Positions 39,801 to 58,650 of a stretch of 64,000 nucleotides of DNA are shown piece by piece. The first letter of the stretch is position 1; every line of letters starts with the position of its first letter. The translations under genes were made by a program, and so were the position numbers. This DNA comes from Dirofilaria immitis (Eukaryota; Nematoda; Chromadorea; Rhabditida; Onchocercidae), in NCBI GenBank assembly GCA_024305405.1, contig JAKNDB010000068.1, positions 7,679,501 to 7,743,500 on the forward strand, given 5' to 3'. Below the pieces are notes generated by a model. The model saw nothing but the letters and a program-made list of their open reading frames with translations, was not told the DNA's origin and did no database searches.

Positions 39801-40670
39801 TCGTTTCTAAATTTCAGAGAAGAGCTGAGAGTTAAACGCCGACAGCAGAATGAACATTTAGCAGTTTTTCCATGCAAGTTGAGGATTCTTCCGCAACACA
39901 TATTTAATGCCCGTAATCCCATTATAATTGGTGTATCTGTTGAAGCAGGACAACTTAAACGAGGTGTACCATTGTGTGTTCCATCTAAAGACGTAAGTTT
40001 TCTTATAAGAATTTAAGGTTATTCTTGCTTTTCATTGAGTTTATCTGCATAAGAGAAGTGAAAATATACTTTTGCCATTATCTCTGATTAGTTTTAATTT
40101 CAGTCTGTTTGCATTGGTAGCGTATCAAGTATTGAACGGAATCATGAACAAGTGGAAATAGCTCATACGGGAGATGAAGTTTGCATAAAAATAGAAAATA
40201 CAACTGGTGAAGCGCCGAAACTTTATGGAAGACATTTCACTCATCAAGATGCATTAGTCAGCCGAGTAAGTTTCAGCGTCATGCCTTGTTAAGATTTGAA
40301 CTATTTAAGATTTATAAGAAATTTTCTTGATTTTAAAACTCCCAGAAATTTTTTTAGCTTTAAAAGTTTTTTATTTAAAAATTATCAGTGCCATTAATTG
40401 TGAAAATGTGTAAACTGAAATTTTAAAACACAATATTAGGCGACATGAAAAAATTGAATAAATTTTTAATATTTATAGTAACAATCAGATTATTCACAAT
40501 CGAGAAATAGTTAAAATGAGACTTATATTAAGTAAGCATATGAATCTTATTTTCTTAATTCAGATAACGCGTGAAACAATAGATGTTTGTAAAGCACATT
40601 TTCGAAATGATTTATCAAAAGCAGATTGGCAATTAATTGTTCAGTTGAAAAAGTTCTTGATATAATGTAA
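33812..40670 (+). CDS. EIF5B: Eukaryotic translation initiation factor 5B (ribosome-dependent GTPase)
   Basis: eIF5B joins the ribosomal subunits in the last step of initiation and hydrolyses GTP in the cytoplasm. The model starts [14 protein letters not shown] at 33812. A long Lys/Glu/Asp-rich N-terminal region (about 34085-36600) is followed by the G domain. G1 [12 protein letters not shown] lies before 36821, G2 [10 protein letters not shown] at about 36950, G3 DTPGHESF before 37199, and G4 NK|ID across the intron ending at 37925. Domains II to IV follow, with [16 protein letters not shown] (38520 onward), [20 protein letters not shown] (39500 region), the 39816-39990 and 40105-40266 exons, and the C-terminal helix (40567-40670). 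Homopolymer errors break the frame near 35063, 36017, 37813, 39178, 39389 and 40648. The last moves the apparent stop; corrected, the protein ends KKVLDIM with TAA at 40668-40670. Exon phases in the low-complexity N-terminal half are less certain. Confidence 0.95.
36649..36697. repeat. 27-bp tandem duplication in an eIF5B intron
   Basis: TTTCGTTTCATTTCTAAAA occurs at 36649 and again at 36676 with one later mismatch. It sits just upstream of the acceptor of the G1-motif exon. Confidence 0.7.
37446..37484. repeat. Perfect 12-bp stem, 15-nt loop hairpin in an eIF5B intron
   Basis: TCTCTCAGTATA (37446-37457) is matched exactly by TATACTGAGAGA (37473-37484). It lies in the longest intron of the gene, between the DTPG exon and the next exon. 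The stem is too short for a typical pre-miRNA. Confidence 0.6.
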
Positions 40671-40830
40671 TTGGTTTTATTTGTTAAGGTTAAAGTGTAT
40701 TATTCTAATGAATCCAATAACAGTTTTCTCAGTTTTTTCTTTCCCAAATTTTCCTTTTTCAATTTATCTTCATTTCATTTATTCATCTATTATGTGCAGC
40801 AATTTGTTATGATTGGTAACGCATAATGGT

Positions 40831-40836
40831 AATAAA
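40831..40836 (+). terminator. Polyadenylation signal of eIF5B
   Basis: AATAAA lies about 160 nt after the corrected eIF5B stop codon on the same strand. Confidence 0.5.
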
Positions 40837-41513
40837 ATCATGGATATATTGATTGTTCAAGCTTTCAGAATGAATGCTTAAATAATGTTGTCATTACAAG
40901 GATAGTTGTTTGTAAAAATATAGAGAACATTTCTTGCCATTGATTGGATCAACTTCGATTCTTGTTGTCTCTTAATTATTCTACTGAAATTTCAGTTTTT
41001 GAAATCACTAATTCGATATGTCCCACCATTTAGAACAAAAATGCGCGACAAATTCTGAAGATTGATTGAGTAGGAAATTAAGTGGAGATGTAGAACTCTT
41101 TCTGTGCACATTTTTAAGTCCTGAATGTCAGGTTACCTGTTTTAAGGTAGGTGACTTGATCTGTCTCAAGAGAAGTGACCTGATATCATATTTCTGAGAA
41201 ATAGTAATTTCTTAAGCCCAGATAGGAGTTTTTTCTTTCCAATTTACTTTATAATCTCAAAGGTAACGGTGGTTTGAGATCGGTTGGCGTCCTTTAAAAT
41301 ATAGGTCGAAAAGTACACATGCACATATTTTCAACATAGTTCGATGAGCGCTGGTAGGCATTTTCATATTCTCTGGATCAAAGTAATGCTTTTTGATGTT
41401 AATTGGCAGTAATAGTACATTACATTCGTTTTTTTTTTTTTTTCTTCAGGATATATGAGGAACTTTGTAAAAAAGGAAATGTTAATTTTTGAAATCCCTT
41501 ATTAATTTATCAG
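40837..41513. other. Intergenic region, possibly holding missing 5' exons of the receptor-like gene
   Basis: AT-rich sequence between eIF5B and the receptor-like gene, with a T-run near 41430. A methionine-initiated amino terminus for the downstream receptor should lie here, but no exon could be chosen with confidence. Confidence 0.4.
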
Positions 41514-42852
41514 AAGTTTGATGTGGAAGAGGATACGGCTAAAGTTACTCTTTCGGTTTTATTGTATAAGTTTGTTTTCAGGTTATTGTTTACATTCTTA
41601 TACCATTTGAGTACTTGAAAGATGCCAGTAATTACTAATTAATGAAATGTCATTCGTTCCGTTAGTTCACTTCTCTCTAGATTAGATTGATCTAGAGTGA
41701 GAAAACTTAAGAACAAAGTTTGGTGCTCTTGTGGTGTGATCCTTGGTTATGAATTCAATTTTCTAATAGCAAGTGATGTGTTTTGCGATTTTCTTCACCA
41801 CGAAGTTTTTCCCGAACAGTTACAAGGAATATTTGTATTGGTTATGCTTGTTGTTACGACTGTCAATCGCGGCAGTAATTAGTCTAGTATTATCTGTGAT
41901 AATTTTCCAAACTTCACATATTGGATATTTCGAAAAGGTCATACATTTTCCATATAAATTTTCTTTGTATTCTCTATAAATATTTAAGAGCATATCGTAG
42001 AAACGTTCGCAATAAATATCGTCAGGCCTTTAACAATTTAAATTACATTGTCGAATTTTATTTATTCACAAAAGGTAATTCGTTATTTTTCACAAATAAA
42101 TAAAATCTCAAAAATATAATATTTCAGTTTCTATGCTACGCAAAAGAATGTGTGAAACTGAGAAAAATGTATGAACTTTGGCCACCACATTACCATGCAA
42201 TCCTTCATCTCGTCTACTGTTCCTTTTTTATTGCGCTGTCAGGTAGTACATATTTTGATAGTAATGAGAATACGATAAGAATATCGATCGAAGTATAATA
42301 TTATTTATTACCATTTCTCATTACACTTTAATAAAGACATATTGCTTTCTAACAGACCGTTGAATATGCATACTTCCCAAATACCGATGGAATCTTCGAA
42401 ACTGTTTAGGCTTAAAAACAGATCAATGACCACAAATTTGATGCGTTCATTCTCAAAGAGTTAATGTTGATATCTTTTGTATGGAAAGATTTTAATAAAC
42501 TTATTTTTTTGTGAAATTAGCCATTTAGGAAAAAAATTTTTGAAGTAGGATAAGAGAATAAAATATAAGCAAGACATGAAAATCATAAGAAGAAATGAAA
42601 CATCTGATTGACCATATTTTTTATAGATATTGTCTATATGCAATAGTTGATCGTTCCATTTTGGAGAATGAGGAAAAGAAGGAATTTCACTTTTTTGATC
42701 GGAAATATTTCCTGTCATCCCTGCTTTCCACACTGATCTTTATATTAACTTTACATATGCAACGGATTAGTGAATTTCATTTTGCTATTATTATTCTCAA
42801 TTATATCTACACACTGCTTGCTGGGGCTGTTGTCACCTTTACATGTATTTAA
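41514..42852 (+). CDS. Gustatory-receptor-like seven-transmembrane protein (7tm_7 / GUR type), partial model
   Basis: Exons read: 41514-41610 (KFDVEEDTAKVTLSVLLYKF), 41774-41937 (YLYWLCLLLRLSIAAVISLV, a membrane helix), 41989-42074 (charged, RRNVRNKYRQAFNNLN), 42128-42242 (VSMLRKRMCETEK, then NFGHHITMQSFISSTVPFLL after restoring one A at 42163-42167) and 42627-42852. The last exon ends LLAGAVVTF-TCI, stop. The order helix / basic loop with L-x(5)-C / second helix / C-terminal helix with GAVVTF resembles the C-terminal half of insect Gr and nematode LITE-1/GUR/EGL-47 proteins. In those the last helix carries a TY motif followed by a QF-like end, which is shortened here. Splice phases around 41989 and 42627 do not close, so exons or bases are missing. 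Assignment rests on pattern, not on a search. Confidence 0.42.
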
Positions 42853-43656
42853 ACAGCATTCAAAGATAATCATTGACTTTTCTCTCTATTGTGCTTCATA
42901 CATTTCATTTATTTGATTCATTTCCGAATGTTTCATAATAAGGATATAATGTTAATGATATTTAATTATATCATCATTGTTCCATTATTATCAACTGCGA
43001 TCTGTTGTGTAATATATATTTTCCTATGAAATCGTAAATATTTTCCTCTTCTACTTTGACAGTTGATATGATTAGACACTTCTACAACTTGTAAAATATA
43101 TACTTCCAAGATATACTAAATAGGTCGAACGTGAGTTGATGTAGCAGTACGATTGTTGGAAGCCATATATTTTGATTACCAAACGATCCTTGTTCAAATC
43201 AGAAAAAGAATCGAAGCATTCAATACGGCGATCATTTTCTAACTTTTGTAGTTGGGAAACTGACGAGTTGTGAATAAATTTATATTAGAGCATATCTGTA
43301 TTTTGTAGGTTCACTATGACGTATCGAATATTCAGTCATATTCAGAAAATGTGCCATTTTAACATTTTGCAGTATAATGATCGACGGTTAATCAGTTTTC
43401 TAATTTCTGATCTCGATATTTCACATTTATACACATCATTCTCTGAATTTATTGACGAAAATTGATTTCTCATTAGTAAAGCACAAGCAAGCTAAGTCAA
43501 GACATCACTATAAGGCTCATATGAAGTTTAAAGACTAATGAGAATTTGCTTATTCAATCATCTCACAGTGTCTACACATATAAATTTCAAATCCAATTTT
43601 TTTCTACCGTTCTCTATCCTTTTATTCCTCATACTATCTTATCTACATTTACTAAC
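42853..43656. other. Intergenic region between convergent genes
   Basis: AT-rich, no supported gene. AATAAA on the minus strand at 43448-43453 is a likely poly(A) signal for the small membrane-protein gene that ends at 43657. Confidence 0.5.
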
Positions 43657-44997
43657 CTATTTTGTTGGAGATTCGTTTGCAATTTTAGCAAGTTGCTCAG
43701 GTGTCATATCGGGACATGATTCGTAGCCTCCGTCTTCCTCCTCTTTTCGCCACCTACAACTGCAGCACCTCCATTATCACCCTCTTTTTTCGATGCCTTC
43801 TGCAATTTCGAGAAATATTTTTCAGTCAGATTTTTGGACTTCATTGAACTTGAGAAAATTCAACATTTCAATATTGTTCATTTTCATATTTCAAAGTCCT
43901 CTTGACTCGTACAAAAATGACGCAGCAAATGACCACCAACCGAACTGCTTACTAACTACACCAATAGAAAAGGCCGAATTTACAAACTTGACTCAGACGC
44001 ATGATTCATTAGATGTTTTTCTCAACTCTATCATATTCTTAATTTTTTCTTATTCCAGTTCTTCGCAATGAAGCAATATGTCACAAATCCCTCGATTTTT
44101 CTAGCCCATGCTGAATGGATGTGCCGCTTTTAGAAACATGCTATCAAGGAGAAAAATGATAAGAATTTATTGAAAGAAACCTCTTTATTCACTTCTTTTT
44201 CGTTTGGTTTCTGAAAAACGCGGAAAATTATTTCAGATAAATTGCCATTTTTATCGCAGATGGGATGAACTCATGCTCACTCAACACAAATAGCTGATTA
44301 AACCTTTTCCGCGGGTACAATAGGGTTAGGAGATATTGCTGCTGGTGTTGGCCTTGGTGTTGAGATTTTATATTCCTGAAGTGCTGCTGGTCCATCTTTT
44401 CTTCCTACTCCTTGTCCACTTACTTTAGGTTCAGTCCTTTTAGAAGCTAAAAAAATTTATAGCTTATGTATGGAAAGCAATATTGCTCTTTTGTAAATTC
44501 AGTGATGATTTTTGTAAAAATCAAAGTTCCAATCCTTATTGCAATGCTATCAATGTCATTTTAAAACAACTCGAAATATCTTCTATCAATATATTTTATG
44601 GGCTTTGAATAATACTATTCTTCCTTTCAACTGCGATTCGTTAATTCCTAACGTCCCCTTTTGCTAATAAGAGGACAGCTCAGTTTCGTATTATAAAATA
44701 AAATAGAATAGTTTGCAGCAACATGCAACATTAGCAGGAAAAACAATGGAATAAAAAATTAGCACAGATTTGTATATTTTATCAAATTAACATAATAGCT
44801 TGTCATACCTGAAGTTTTGAAGAAATTCTGCAATTTTTATGTATCAAAAATATTTTTCTAAAGTGATTAGGAAATGCGCTGTTCGATATTATTAATCATT
44901 TATACTAGAGAAACTTACAGCAATTGATGATAAGTACTGCGAACATGAAAATAGAAATTGCTGGAAAAATGCACACAATCGTCACCAGCGGTAGCAT
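43657..44997 (-). CDS. Small single-pass membrane protein, about 120 residues, family unknown
   Basis: Three exons with matching phases: 44919-44997 (MLPLVTIVCIFPAISIF onward, a 26-residue hydrophobic segment), 44304-44446 (SKRTEPKVSGQGVGRKDG, then a proline/alanine-rich stretch) and 43657-43799 (KASKKEGDNGGAAVVGGEK, then after one restored base EEEDGGYESCPDMTPEQLAK to the stop at 43657-43659). The corrected last exon is exactly 48 codons. The N-terminal helix is a signal anchor or signal peptide. The tail is basic, then Pro/Ala-rich, then acidic. The tail looks conserved enough to be functional but I cannot name it. Start chosen because a TTTATAG acceptor sits 5 nt upstream. Confidence 0.62.
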
Positions 44998-45008
44998 TTT
45001 TGCTATAA
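44998..45008 (-). promoter_or_regulatory. Probable spliced-leader trans-splice acceptor
   Basis: On the minus strand TTTATAG is followed by CAAAA and then the ATG of the small membrane protein. An acceptor so close to the start codon is typical of nematode trans-spliced genes. An upstream cis-spliced exon is the alternative. Confidence 0.45.
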
Positions 45009-46053
45009 AGTAATGTACTAGCTGAATGCATCATTTGTGATTATCATCAGCTATATTCCTTACCTCGATAGATAATGATAGATAATCTATTGAGGAAATA
45101 TAATATGTTCAGATTTGAATCTTATTACTCCAGAAATATGGAAAAATGGATTACATAACCAAGATAGATGACGGAAAGTATGATCATGTCTATTCATAAT
45201 ATTGTACAATATTTGAAATGATTCTTGAAGCAGCAGTGCTGTCTGAATTCTACCTATATAACTGGAAAAAAACGGATTCTCCTTAATGCTGGGAAAGTTT
45301 TGCACAACTCAGTTATAAAACAAAATATTATGGGCAGTTCCATCTACTTCTATCAGAAACCATAATTTTAACGACCAAGTAAACATAATTTGGAAAATGT
45401 CGCACTCATTAATTGAGCCGCCAGACGACAGAAACTAAAGAACAATAAATAATGAATACCATGTTTCAAAGACCCATATAAAGTTTAATTTACATCTGCT
45501 TACACACCTGGAATAATTATGAAATGAATCTAATAATAAAATTATTCTGAAGTGTTTGAGATTTAATAGCTATAATCAATACCAGTTTACCATATCACAA
45601 AAGCATTAACAATACCGCAATACGGAATACATAACTAAATTAATCACATAAGCGATACAAAAAGCCTGTAAATTGTAACAATAAAACGAAGCGAAGAAAG
45701 AGCATGTGATCTAATCATAGTTGATTTTTAAGGAATTCATTAATAATTTCTAGTAGTCATAGACAAACAATTTTCTGAAATCATCAAAGGAAAATTTTCT
45801 TGTCATGAGGTAGGTGACTTCGCTTTTAGAAAAAATATTTTTAGTCATCATATAGATAGCTGCAAGAAACGAAACAAAGAACCAAGAAATTTTCACAAAA
45901 ATGTAAACAGAAAGACAAAACAATGACTGCGTATACTTCAGACAATAACAAATATTATCGTTTATAGAAAATTAAAGTTCTTAGTCGCTTGTACTAAGAA
46001 AATCAAAATTAACCGAGTTTTTTGATTATTGAAATCTCCAAAGTTCGCAAAAA
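45009..46053. other. Intergenic region, no gene seen
   Basis: AT-rich sequence between the small membrane-protein gene and the 3' end of ALG1. Open frames are short and have no splice support. It should contain the ALG1 3' UTR; no perfect AATAAA on the minus strand was noticed close to 46054. Confidence 0.5.
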
Positions 46054-49000
46054 CTAATTTTCTGAATTCAAAGTCTTATCTTGAACTGCAACAAGATCAT
46101 CGAGTTGATTTTTTCCAGGTTTTTTATTAATGGAATTGCTACAATCAATTTCTATTTCATTACTTTCAGGTTTCAGTCCAAATTCTGTAGTTTTATCTTC
46201 AAACTTAATTCTTTCATGCTTATCATTATTCCGCTGCTTGACCTCCGATATATCACGTGCCTCAACAATTTCTGATCGATTTTGAAGTGAAATCACGGCA
46301 AATCTTAATGTTGTTATGCAAGCAAAACATTACAAAACAATTTTTTTCATAAAAACGAAGGGAAAGTGATTTTCAGTGATATATCTGCATGATACATAGT
46401 AGATATTTGGGGCTAATAGTTCAGTCGTCTACCGATTTCCTTACAATAATGACTATCGCCACTTCTTTTGTGGCGTTCGCTAAATTAAAAATAGTAAAAG
46501 ATTCAGTACCTTTGACGTCGTGCCAGATCCTCAATTGGCAAAGCTCCATAACTGCGCACTAATGGCCACATGCATGCATCCCAATTTTTGCTCCATGATA
46601 TTAAAGGATCCGAATGAACATTTGATATTAGATTGTTCAATTGCTGTAATATATAAATTATCAAAATTTGGTTTAAGCTTAAATTTGAAACTACAGAAAA
46701 AAATATAAATGAACGAAACACGACATAGTGATGGTGGGACTAATTTTCTACAATTTTCAATCTTCTACAGCTTATGATGATTTAAATTTCTAATATGAAG
46801 AAAAACTAACATTACAATGAAGAGGGAAACCACATGTCAGTGATTTAATGATATGTGAAAGTTCATGCGAAGTATCGAATAATCGTCCATTATGGCCATC
46901 CAAAATAAGCTCACCGATACAACCAAATCGTTTGGCAATGACGGGCAAACCACATCCAAGCATATCAACTATCTTCATTGGTAGATCCAAACCTTAACCG
47001 TACATAGGATTTGTATAAGATTCAACGTAAGTATTACATGAGATTTTGATTTCAATAACAAAGATATGAACCAATGGATACTTTACTAATGAGACAAACA
47101 AGCATCATCGAAACGCATTTGAAAATGAAAAATAAAAGTGATATTATAAAGAGAACTATTAAGTCCTCTACTTGACATTAATTTTACTTTTAAAAGTGAA
47201 TTGATGCATGAACTACTGAAGCTATTAGATCAAATAAACTTATTACCTGATGTGGAAGTATGCAGAGAGACACCAATATCGGCACAACCAAGCAAAAACG
47301 GATAATCTTCTGCTTTTAACCATGGTGCGAATATTTCAACGTTTTGCAGTTGCATATGTTCAATGCGACCCAAATAATATGAGCGCAAAGGTCCACGTCC
47401 AGTAATTATACATGTTATGAATGGCAATCGAGTTGCTGGATTCCTAAGAGGTATTTGAAAAATAATAGTCTGAAGGAAAGTAAAAATAATATTTGCAGAA
47501 ACGTACGCTTTTGAAGAAAGTTTAGCAATATTATCAAATTCACGAAGCGCATCAAGTAGGAGCCCAAAATCTTCATCTTCTGTCCAACTTGTAGATGAAA
47601 CAAGAAGTAAAGGTCGATCATTTCGAAGATGTACTTTACCTTCATTGTCACGATAAGACAATAATGTTTCTGGAAGAAAACAATAAAAAAGATGTTACTG
47701 TTTCTGCTGCTGCCTAATTCCAATATTCTAAAGAAGATCAAAATGCAATAAAAAATAACCTTCGCCAGAAACGCAATCTCTTTGCAAGCCCAGAATATTA
47801 ACAGCTTTAAAAAATTCGAATTCTCTACCATAATTAATTAATTTCAAAAGACATTTATGTCGTTCTTCATCAGTCAACTTTCGAAAGCTCCAGGCTGGAG
47901 GCCTGTCATATACAGTGGCTGCACTAATATCCCATGAGTCGAACATATCTTTTCGCATAGCATGAGTTACACAAATATTCAAATCGGCGCGGCGACCAAA
48001 ATAACCTTCCCAATAATATATCTGCTCAACACATCTGAAAGAAATCTTCATAAAAAACTCATCTTCCACTAAGGCAAACTCGTATTTTGAAAACTATGAA
48101 TTATTTATTTTGTTATTTACTTTTTTCATTAGAAGCTGACCTCTGCATGACTGAATATCTTTTTTTCGATCAGCTTGACGTTTTTTTTATTTGCAATAAC
48201 TGCTGCAGCCTGAACAGCTCGTTCCACTCGTGTCATTCTTTTTCCACGTATATCGGGAACATCATTCGCCACTGAAATGCAAATAAAACTTTTGATTCAG
48301 GAGGTATTTTCTAAATTCTCCAATAAGAATTGTGGATTTAGTGGATCCTGATACAATAACATAAAAAGCAAGATACCCAATCCATGATCGTCAGAACAAT
48401 TCTGAGAATTCTGCATTCGCCGATCTGAAGCACGAACAATGCGTACTTCATCAATATTATACTTTTGCGTAGTACTGAATAAGTATAATTATGCCAATCA
48501 ATGATAAACTGTGCCCTTCTAATACGAGCACACTGAAATTTTCTATGTTAAATAACATCTCCAAAGATAATTTTGTATGAAGTAAGGTCGAACACAATAA
48601 AAATATATAAAATAACACTCAACAATACTTCATTCCCAGCTTATGTTGTGTATCAATTTTGTTATTTTCTAAAAAAATAAATATTTTAGAAAAGAGGCAA
48701 CCAGCCAGCAAGCAAAAAGAGATGGTAGTCCAGGAGGATTCTGCACCATAATCAGTAAAGGCCAATCAATTCGGAAGAAGAGCGTTATCAGTAGAACAAT
48801 CAAAGTCCACAAAAATCTCAATACCAAGCCAAAAACAGGCCGCAATTTACAAATGTATTCTGGTGGATTTTTAATGATACAACACTGTAAAAATCGATAT
48901 TAAGCAAGAAAACTGACGAATCAATATATTTAGGCAAGTAATAAAGCACCGAAAGCCATGATTTATATAATGAACGCTTCTGGAAAAATATTCTTATAGG

Positions 49001-49902
49001 CATTAAAAGCAAAAATCTAATATAGCAATTTTTTTATATTAATCTTTTTTAATGTTCAATTCATCTATAATTGAAATATATTGATATCGAAAGACATAAA
49101 TTTTAGTCTGAATATAATTTACATTCTGATTATAAAGCTGTCGGGAAAACCGGAATTATTTATAACTATAAATCAAATATTGTATTTCTAAGTAATTACA
49201 TAATCAAAATTCCTTATTGATTAATCATTGTAATAGATGTAAAAGAATGTCTACAGTTTTAGCAATTTCCACCATAAAAACTGTTCCATATATGTTCATC
49301 TAAACATACTTTCCTAATCTCAAATGACACTAATCTAAATGTTCTATTCAAACGTTCAGCCTTCTAATCCCATTCATCATTTCTTTGTTAAAAACTTTCT
49401 TCCTCATTCTTTTTTACTTAATTATTTCAATATCAACACACAATTTGTAACAAAAAAGCCTTATATAAAGACACTGAAAATAAACAAAATATAAAAGCAA
49501 TTTGGGACAATATTTATTGGCGCTAATTTATGGCATTCTTTCGCTCATTTTATTCAATTATTAATCTGTCACTCGTCTCAGTTAAATATCAAAACAATAC
49601 TACCTTGACAGTTTTCTCTGATAAAGAATAAATCCTCATATAAAGTTGTCCATCACGCAACTAATTCACTAATCAAGGACTTTGACGACAAAAGCATGAA
49701 ATATCAGGACAGAAATGAGAGTACTAAAATACCTAATATATGGATGCTGCTGTACGGACTGATGTATCGCTGAATCTGTATAGCCCACTATTTGTACACG
49801 ATAATTTTTATCTGCCAACGACTTAGCATGATAACACATTCGCGGACTTCGACCAATATCCCCAATAACCACCAGTGTTGCATTTTTCCCACGGAGCACC
49901 AT
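46054..49902 (-). CDS. ALG1: Chitobiosyldiphosphodolichol beta-mannosyltransferase (ALG1), 10 exons
   Basis: Adds the first mannose to GlcNAc2-PP-dolichol on the cytosolic face of the ER in N-glycan assembly (GT33). Exons: 49733-49902 (MVLRGKN, VVIGDIGRSPRMCYHAKSLA), 48702-48884 (LIMVQNPPGLPSLFACWL), about 48337-48532 (FIIDWHNYTYS), 48180-48271, 47760-48034 (NICVTHAMRKDMFDSW), 47507-47669 (LLLVSSTSWTEDEDFGLLL), 47247-47443 (ITGRGPLRSYY, APWLKAEDYPFLLGCADIG), 46811-46992 (GLDLPMKIVDMLGCGLPV), 46510-46643 and 46054-46303. Almost all splice phases agree. One base is missing in the T-run 48868-48872 and probably one near 48478. Differences from other ALG1 proteins: no N-terminal membrane anchor before GDIGRSPRM in this model, an insert of very roughly 50-70 residues after WHNY, and a charged C-terminal extension of about 90 residues. 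An ACTGTAG acceptor lies about 17 nt upstream of the ATG. Confidence 0.93.
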
Positions 49903-49926
49903 TTCATCCACAATTTTTCTACAGTA
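49903..49926 (-). promoter_or_regulatory. Probable trans-splice acceptor of ALG1
   Basis: A minus-strand TTTTTACTGTAG acceptor lies 17 nt before the ATG at 49902. If it is a cis-splice site instead, a missing first exon could encode the membrane anchor found in other ALG1 enzymes. Confidence 0.4.
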
Positions 49927-51035
49927 AAAATAGGTAAAACGATTAGAATCGAAGGAGCAACTTTTCTACAAAAACTTTACTTCTTAATTTTTAATATTTG
50001 TTTGTGCCCAATTTAATATCTCAACAACATCATTTGGCTCATGAATGGTTATGAAAATTTGAGTATCGTCTTCCGAACTTTTAGAAGTTCCACATTAGAA
50101 TGGCTTGGAATATTCTTTATATTAAATCGATTAACACAAAATGCGCACCGACATGGTATAACAGTATTTCTAAATAAAATTTTTTTAATTTGAATCCCAA
50201 CACTAATATTAAGTATTTAATACAATTTACTATCAATGATTGAAAACGTATCTCAACTATTCTTACGATTTTTTGAATATTCTATCCAACACTGAAATAT
50301 AGGCACTAGTAAATACTGAAAAATATACAGAATCAAAATATGCCTAACTAAAAATTTTTATGGTCGTAATAAATTCTTCACATAATGACAAACATATATA
50401 AGATATTTTAATTATTCATACAATCCACAACTTTACAGTAACAAAAACGGTACTCTGATGTAATTTTCCATTTGAAGTGTTTCTGTAAAACTGTATACTA
50501 TAAAGAGCAACTTGATTATAATTGTTAAAGCATTAAATGATAAATAATTCCAGCATCACTGTTGAAATCACTACAGTGCTACTTGGTAAATAATTTCACC
50601 AAGTATGAAATATATTTCGAAAGCTATCAAGAGGTGTTAAACTACATTGGAAATATCAAAATCATGGTAAATGTCTAATGAATTTATTTATTTATATTAA
50701 AATTATCACAATTTATTGACTGATTGATGGAAAAAAATAACACCTGCAAAAATTAAACGACTACAGAAAACATAAAATGACATTTTCCATCATTATATTT
50801 ACAAATTGAAATTTCTTAACCATTTAACACGAAAGTGCAGTTGAAAATAATAGAATTCCGCTCATCTCAAATTTTATCTAAAACTGCTTAATATAAGATA
50901 TTCTAACATTCCTTGTTAATAGCTTAATTTTTTTGTTAGACAAATTTTTAATAACAAAGAGAAATATTAAATGAACGGAATTCGAACAATGAAAAACTTA
51001 AACTGTCAGAATAAAACATCAACAGCTATTCGCTT
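49927..51035. other. Intergenic region upstream of ALG1
   Basis: AT-rich. It holds the 3' end of the demethylase transcript, with AATAAA on the minus strand at 50683-50688, about 350 nt past that gene's stop. A plus-strand frame 50971-51168 overlaps the demethylase terminal exon in antisense and is not supported. Confidence 0.5.

Positions 51036-58650
<7,615 letters not shown>

Noticed and set aside
42461..42733. 90-residue minus-strand frame opposite the receptor-like gene
   Set aside because: The plus-strand reading has membrane helices and a family-like ending; the minus reading has no supporting exons.
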